From positions 38,765-102,764 of the forward strand of contig NZ_BAABJG010000013.1 of assembly GCF_039543185.1 (NCBI RefSeq): DNA of 64,000 bases, written 5' to 3'. The translations under genes and the position numbers were made by a program. Numbering within the stretch: the first letter of the stretch is position 1; each line of letters begins with the position of its first letter. Shown here one piece after another: positions 61,325 through 64,000 of the stretch. This DNA comes from Paenibacillus_S vulneris. GTDB lineage: Bacteria > Bacillota > Bacilli > Paenibacillales > NBRC-103111. A model generated the notes under the pieces. That model ran no database searches. It was not told the origin of the DNA and saw nothing but the letters and a program-made list of their open reading frames with translations.

Positions 61325-61828
61325 TCGTTTCTCTCCTTCTGCCGTTAAATATGTTCTGACAGGTCCATCACGTTATGAAAATGAATTTCGCTCAACTATT
61401 CGATGACCTCTTCAACTACCATAATCTCAGAATCTGTAATCCTCATGCAAATCATACCTGCTAACCAACAGGATTATTCTCGCTGAATCCCGTTCCCATG
61501 ATGGGGAATATCGGTATAGCATTTGCAGGTCTGCGCAATTATATTGCCAATCTTCATACGGAACAGCTGCCTAAAGAAATTTTTGTTGGCCACCGTTCTT
61601 TCCTTTTTCCGTTATAGACAAAAGATCGCGCCAATTGCCGCGGCAGAGTCATCAGAGAATTATTGATATGACTACAGCCGGGATAGATTGGCCATACAAT
61701 TAACGCCAGCGGCGATAGGTTCAGCCGCCAATTCGTCATTGAACACGGCGTACATAATCATGGTTTTACCGTTTCTTTCAGAGCATATATTTAATACCGA
61801 TATTTACTTAGGGAAGGGGACTGGACGA
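61325..61828. other. Gap of about 500 bp without an intact gene
   Basis: Holds only short open frames: on the plus strand a 39-codon frame from 61499 (MGNIGIAFAGLRNYIANL...), on the minus strand a 29-codon frame near 61680-61770 (MYAVFNDELAAEPIAAG...). Their composition looks coding-like, so this may be the worn remnant of one or two genes, but I cannot name a family. No promoter or repeat stands out. Confidence 0.35.
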
Positions 61829-63694
61829 TTGCCTAAAAAAAGGGGTACATCAACAGGCTATACAAAGTCATCGGCAGGCATAAAGAACGATCGGAGAGAA
61901 GAGCTTTCTATAAACTCTCTTGACAATAAGCGCTTGAACAAAAGACCTAATTTTCTGCTAATTATGGTAGATGAGGAACGCTATCCCCCTGTTTACGAAA
62001 GCACAGAACTGAAAACATGGCGTGAGCAGAACTTGCTGGCTCAGGAATTTCTTCGCAGCAATGGATTAGAGTTTCAACGTCATTATGCTGCTTCTGTCGC
62101 ATGCTCCCCGAGCCGTGCAACCTTATTTACAGGACATTATCCCTCCTTGCACGGAGTGACTCAGACAAGCGGCCCCGGAAAGGGACCTTTCGGGGCCGGG
62201 ATATTTTGGCTTGACCCGAACACAGTCCCGACCATAGGAGACTACTTTGAAGCTGCGGGATACCAAACCTTTTACAAAGGCAAGTGGCATATTTCGCATT
62301 CGGACATTTTGATTCCCGGTACTTATCAATCGTTTCCAAGCTACGACCCGCAGACCGGCGTACCCGGACCGCAAAGAGTTGATCTTTATTTAAATGCGGA
62401 CCGCCTTGCCCCTTATGGGTTCCACGGATGGGTCGGCCCTGAGCCGCATGGCTCAAGTCCTCATGATTCCGGATCGTCGTCGGCCATCGGATTGGCAGGC
62501 AGAGACCAGGTGTTTGCGGCGGAAACCGTAGAGCTGATCGAACGTCTGGACCGGGAGCAAAGAGAACATCCCTCGGCGGAATCAAAGCCGTGGTTCATTG
62601 TTTCCTCTTTCGTGAACCCGCATGATATTACCTTGTTTGGAGAGATTACGCGTCAGCTTCCGCAATTCAACTTTGAAGTAGACCCAACGATCCCCGATAT
62701 TCCTCCGCCTCCGACATGGACCGAATCCCTAAGCACGAAGCCTCGCGCTCAACGAAGCTATCGTGATCTGTATCCCCGGGTATTCCAGCCTACCGGAAAC
62801 TCGAATTTCTACCGCCAGCTGTACTTTCAGCTTCAGAAAAACGTGGACCAGCAAATAGGAAAGGTACTGCAAAGCCTGCGAAGCTCCTCTTTCTACGAAG
62901 ATACGATTGTGATCTTTAGTTCAGACCATGGGGAGATGTTAGGCGCCCATGGCGGCATGCATCAGAAATGGTACAACGCTTATGAAGAGACCATTCATGT
63001 ACCGCTGTTGATGCATAATCCCAAGCTGTTTAACGGCCGGAAAACAACGGATATACTTACATCCCATGTAGATCTGCTTCCTACCATGCTTGGGCTTGCC
63101 GGAATTGACGCCGATGTGGTTCAACAAAGCTTAAAAAATGATCATACGGAAGTGCATCCCTTGGTTGGCAGAGATTTATCTCCTTTGATCTTAGGGGAAG
63201 GCAAGCCGGACCGAGCCGGGGAACCTCTTTATTTCATGACGGATGATGACCCGACCACCAACGCGGTCAAACATGGGCTGTTGGGAATCCCCTATGAACC
63301 TGTCGTACAGCCAAAGCATATTGAAACCGTGATTGCTGAGCTCCATACGAATGGACGCAGCGAGATTTGGAAGTATTCGGTTTACTTCGATAATCCCCAA
63401 TTCTGGTCGAATCCGGGCATCAAAGATGAACAAACGCATCAGGCTCCAGCTCTATTAAAAGACGGAACCTTTCGCCAGATTCATCAATCTATTTGTTTCA
63501 CTACTGTAAAAACGGAACCCGTCCCGAACCAATATGAATTGTATAATGTAACCGCAGATCCGCTGGAGGTCACCAATTTGGCATTTCCGAGCAATACCAC
63601 GGACGAGTCCAGAAAAATTCAGAGGAGAATGTCCGTGCTGCTGAAGGAACAACGCCAGAAGAAACGACTGTCACCTTCCAGCGGCAATGTGTGA
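61829..63694 (+). CDS. Sulfatase family hydrolase
   Basis: About 621 residues, cytoplasmic by lack of a signal peptide. The sulfatase signature CSPSRATLFTGHYPSLHG (Cys92, to be oxidised to formylglycine) is present, as are the N-terminal metal-binding VDEERYPP, GKWHIS, and the C-terminal SSDHGEMLGAHGGMHQKWYNAYEETIHVPL. These hydrolyse sulfate or phosphonate/phosphate esters. I chose TTG 61829, eight bases after GGGGA; the frame is open to 61688, but that part reads into degenerate sequence. No formylglycine-generating or anaerobic maturase gene is in view. Confidence 0.88.
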   Translation: MPKKRGTSTGYTKSSAGIKNDRREELSINSLDNKRLNKRPNFLLIMVDEERYPPVYESTELKTWREQNLLAQEFLRSNGLEFQRHYAASVACSPSRATLFTGHYPSLHGVTQTSGPGKGPFGAGIFWLDPNTVPTIGDYFEAAGYQTFYKGKWHISHSDILIPGTYQSFPSYDPQTGVPGPQRVDLYLNADRLAPYGFHGWVGPEPHGSSPHDSGSSSAIGLAGRDQVFAAETVELIERLDREQREHPSAESKPWFIVSSFVNPHDITLFGEITRQLPQFNFEVDPTIPDIPPPPTWTESLSTKPRAQRSYRDLYPRVFQPTGNSNFYRQLYFQLQKNVDQQIGKVLQSLRSSSFYEDTIVIFSSDHGEMLGAHGGMHQKWYNAYEETIHVPLLMHNPKLFNGRKTTDILTSHVDLLPTMLGLAGIDADVVQQSLKNDHTEVHPLVGRDLSPLILGEGKPDRAGEPLYFMTDDDPTTNAVKHGLLGIPYEPVVQPKHIETVIAELHTNGRSEIWKYSVYFDNPQFWSNPGIKDEQTHQAPALLKDGTFRQIHQSICFTTVKTEPVPNQYELYNVTADPLEVTNLAFPSNTTDESRKIQRRMSVLLKEQRQKKRLSPSSGNV

Positions 63695-63759
63695 GGCTAT
63701 TTCGAATGCCACGGACAGCTGTCTCAGCACCAATTTATCGCTATCCCAAGGTCATAAAA

Positions 63760-63790
63760 GGCTCAGGATACGGCTCTGAGCCTCTTATTA
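63760..63790 (+). terminator. Probable terminator of the sulfatase gene
   Basis: GGCTCAG (63760-63766) pairs with CTGAGCC (63776-63782), then TCTTATTAT. Stem perfect, T-tract interrupted. Confidence 0.6.
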
Positions 63791-63896
63791 TCAAAAATTG
63801 CCGCCGCTCGCGGTAAGGTCTGCCATGCTGTCTGTAACGGCAATTGTTAAGGGCACCCACTCCGGGAGGGTCGATTGCCGAAACATGATATGCAAA

Positions 63897-63940
63897 GAAA
63901 AAAACAACCATCGACGACATGAACGTCGACAATGGTTGTT
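63897..63940 (-). terminator. Terminator of the gene cut by the right edge
   Basis: AACAACCAT (63903-63911) pairs perfectly with ATGGTTGTT (63932-63940), with inner CGACG/CGTCG pairing; on the minus strand seven U follow. It implies a leftward gene ending just to its right. Confidence 0.85.
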
Positions 63941-63952
63941 TAGTATAACTGT

Positions 63953-64000
63953 TTACTTATCGATTAAATCGGTCGTCTTAAGCATTCTTTCAATCAGCGC
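63953..64000 (-). CDS. Partial leftward gene, C-terminal 15 codons
   Basis: The minus strand reads ALIERMLKTTDLIDK and a TAA stop at 63953-63955, open to the window edge and followed 13 bases later by a strong terminator. Too short to name. Confidence 0.6.
   Translation of the reverse strand, partial: ALIERMLKTTDLIDK

Noticed and set aside
63741..63932. 63-codon minus-strand frame near the right edge.
   Set aside because: No ribosome site, and it overlaps two terminator stems.

Overview
The window looks like chromosome of a Paenibacillus-type Gram-positive bacterium (Bacillota, GC roughly one half). Evidence: strong AGGAGG ribosome binding sites, several TTG/GTG starts, AraC regulators with a membrane sensor half beside solute-binding lipoproteins, an S-layer-anchored (SLH) pectinolytic giant protein, copper-amine-oxidase-N stalk domains, Bacillus-type 7-1-7 Fur boxes and BlaI/BlaR1 pairs. 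No rRNA, tRNA, CRISPR array, prophage or complete insertion sequence was seen.

Layout. 0.1-2.4 kb: leftward zinc-ribbon/SPFH/TM2 membrane cluster. 2.6-4.6 kb: YtrA-type GntR repressor with its own operator and an ABC-2 exporter. 4.7-14.1 kb: iron island with an AraC (Btr-like) regulator, two siderophore-binding lipoproteins, two FecCD permease pairs, a single FecE-type ATPase and a YumC-type ferredoxin-NADP reductase, with three Fur boxes. 14.2-19.0 kb: ankyrin-HelD-like helicase, exported histidine phosphatase, chromate transporter. 19.2-31.6 kb: a 2665-residue secreted pectin methylesterase/pectate lyase with ten Fn3 domains and three SLH repeats, then a sugar-type solute-binding lipoprotein and a membrane-bound AraC sensor-regulator. 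31.9-38.3 kb: FlxA-like protein, UDG-like protein, darcynin-like protein, Crp/Fnr regulator, BlaR1-BlaI pair 1, and a MerR-SRPBCC-SRPBCC operon with a textbook 19-bp-spacer MerR promoter. 38.7-46.4 kb: CuAO-stalk/OmlA-like exported protein, malate:quinone oxidoreductase, OsmC protein, an unknown protein, BlaI-BlaR1 pair 2. 46.6-49.6 kb: a decayed HigB/HigA-like toxin-antitoxin locus (toxin reduced to its C-terminal end), two unknown proteins, aquaporin Z. 49.8-53 kb: two redox gene/regulator sets (LysR with a quinone-oxidoreductase-like enzyme; HxlR with a flavin NAD(P)H dehydrogenase). 53-58.2 kb: GSDH-type beta-propeller and a leftward three-gene glycan operon (WecA/TagO-like, GT4, UGM/PPOX-like) with its own promoter, operator and terminator. 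58.4-64 kb: AraC regulator and MFS exporter, methyltransferase, sulfatase, and the last 15 codons of a gene cut by the window edge.

Most genes are recognisable families; the novelty lies in architectures and control elements: the ankyrin-helicase fusion, the bifunctional SLH pectinase with 288-bp tandem Fn3 repeats, the orphan antitoxin with intact double operator, two BlaI/BlaR1 circuits with different operators and no adjacent beta-lactamase, a multi-stem leader before the CuAO-stalk gene, and a hairpin that would cover the ribosome binding site of the MFS exporter. I see no single convincing new multi-gene system. Several starts were moved from the longest open frame to a start with a ribosome binding site; these choices are stated per gene. 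All family names come from reading motifs, not from database searches.
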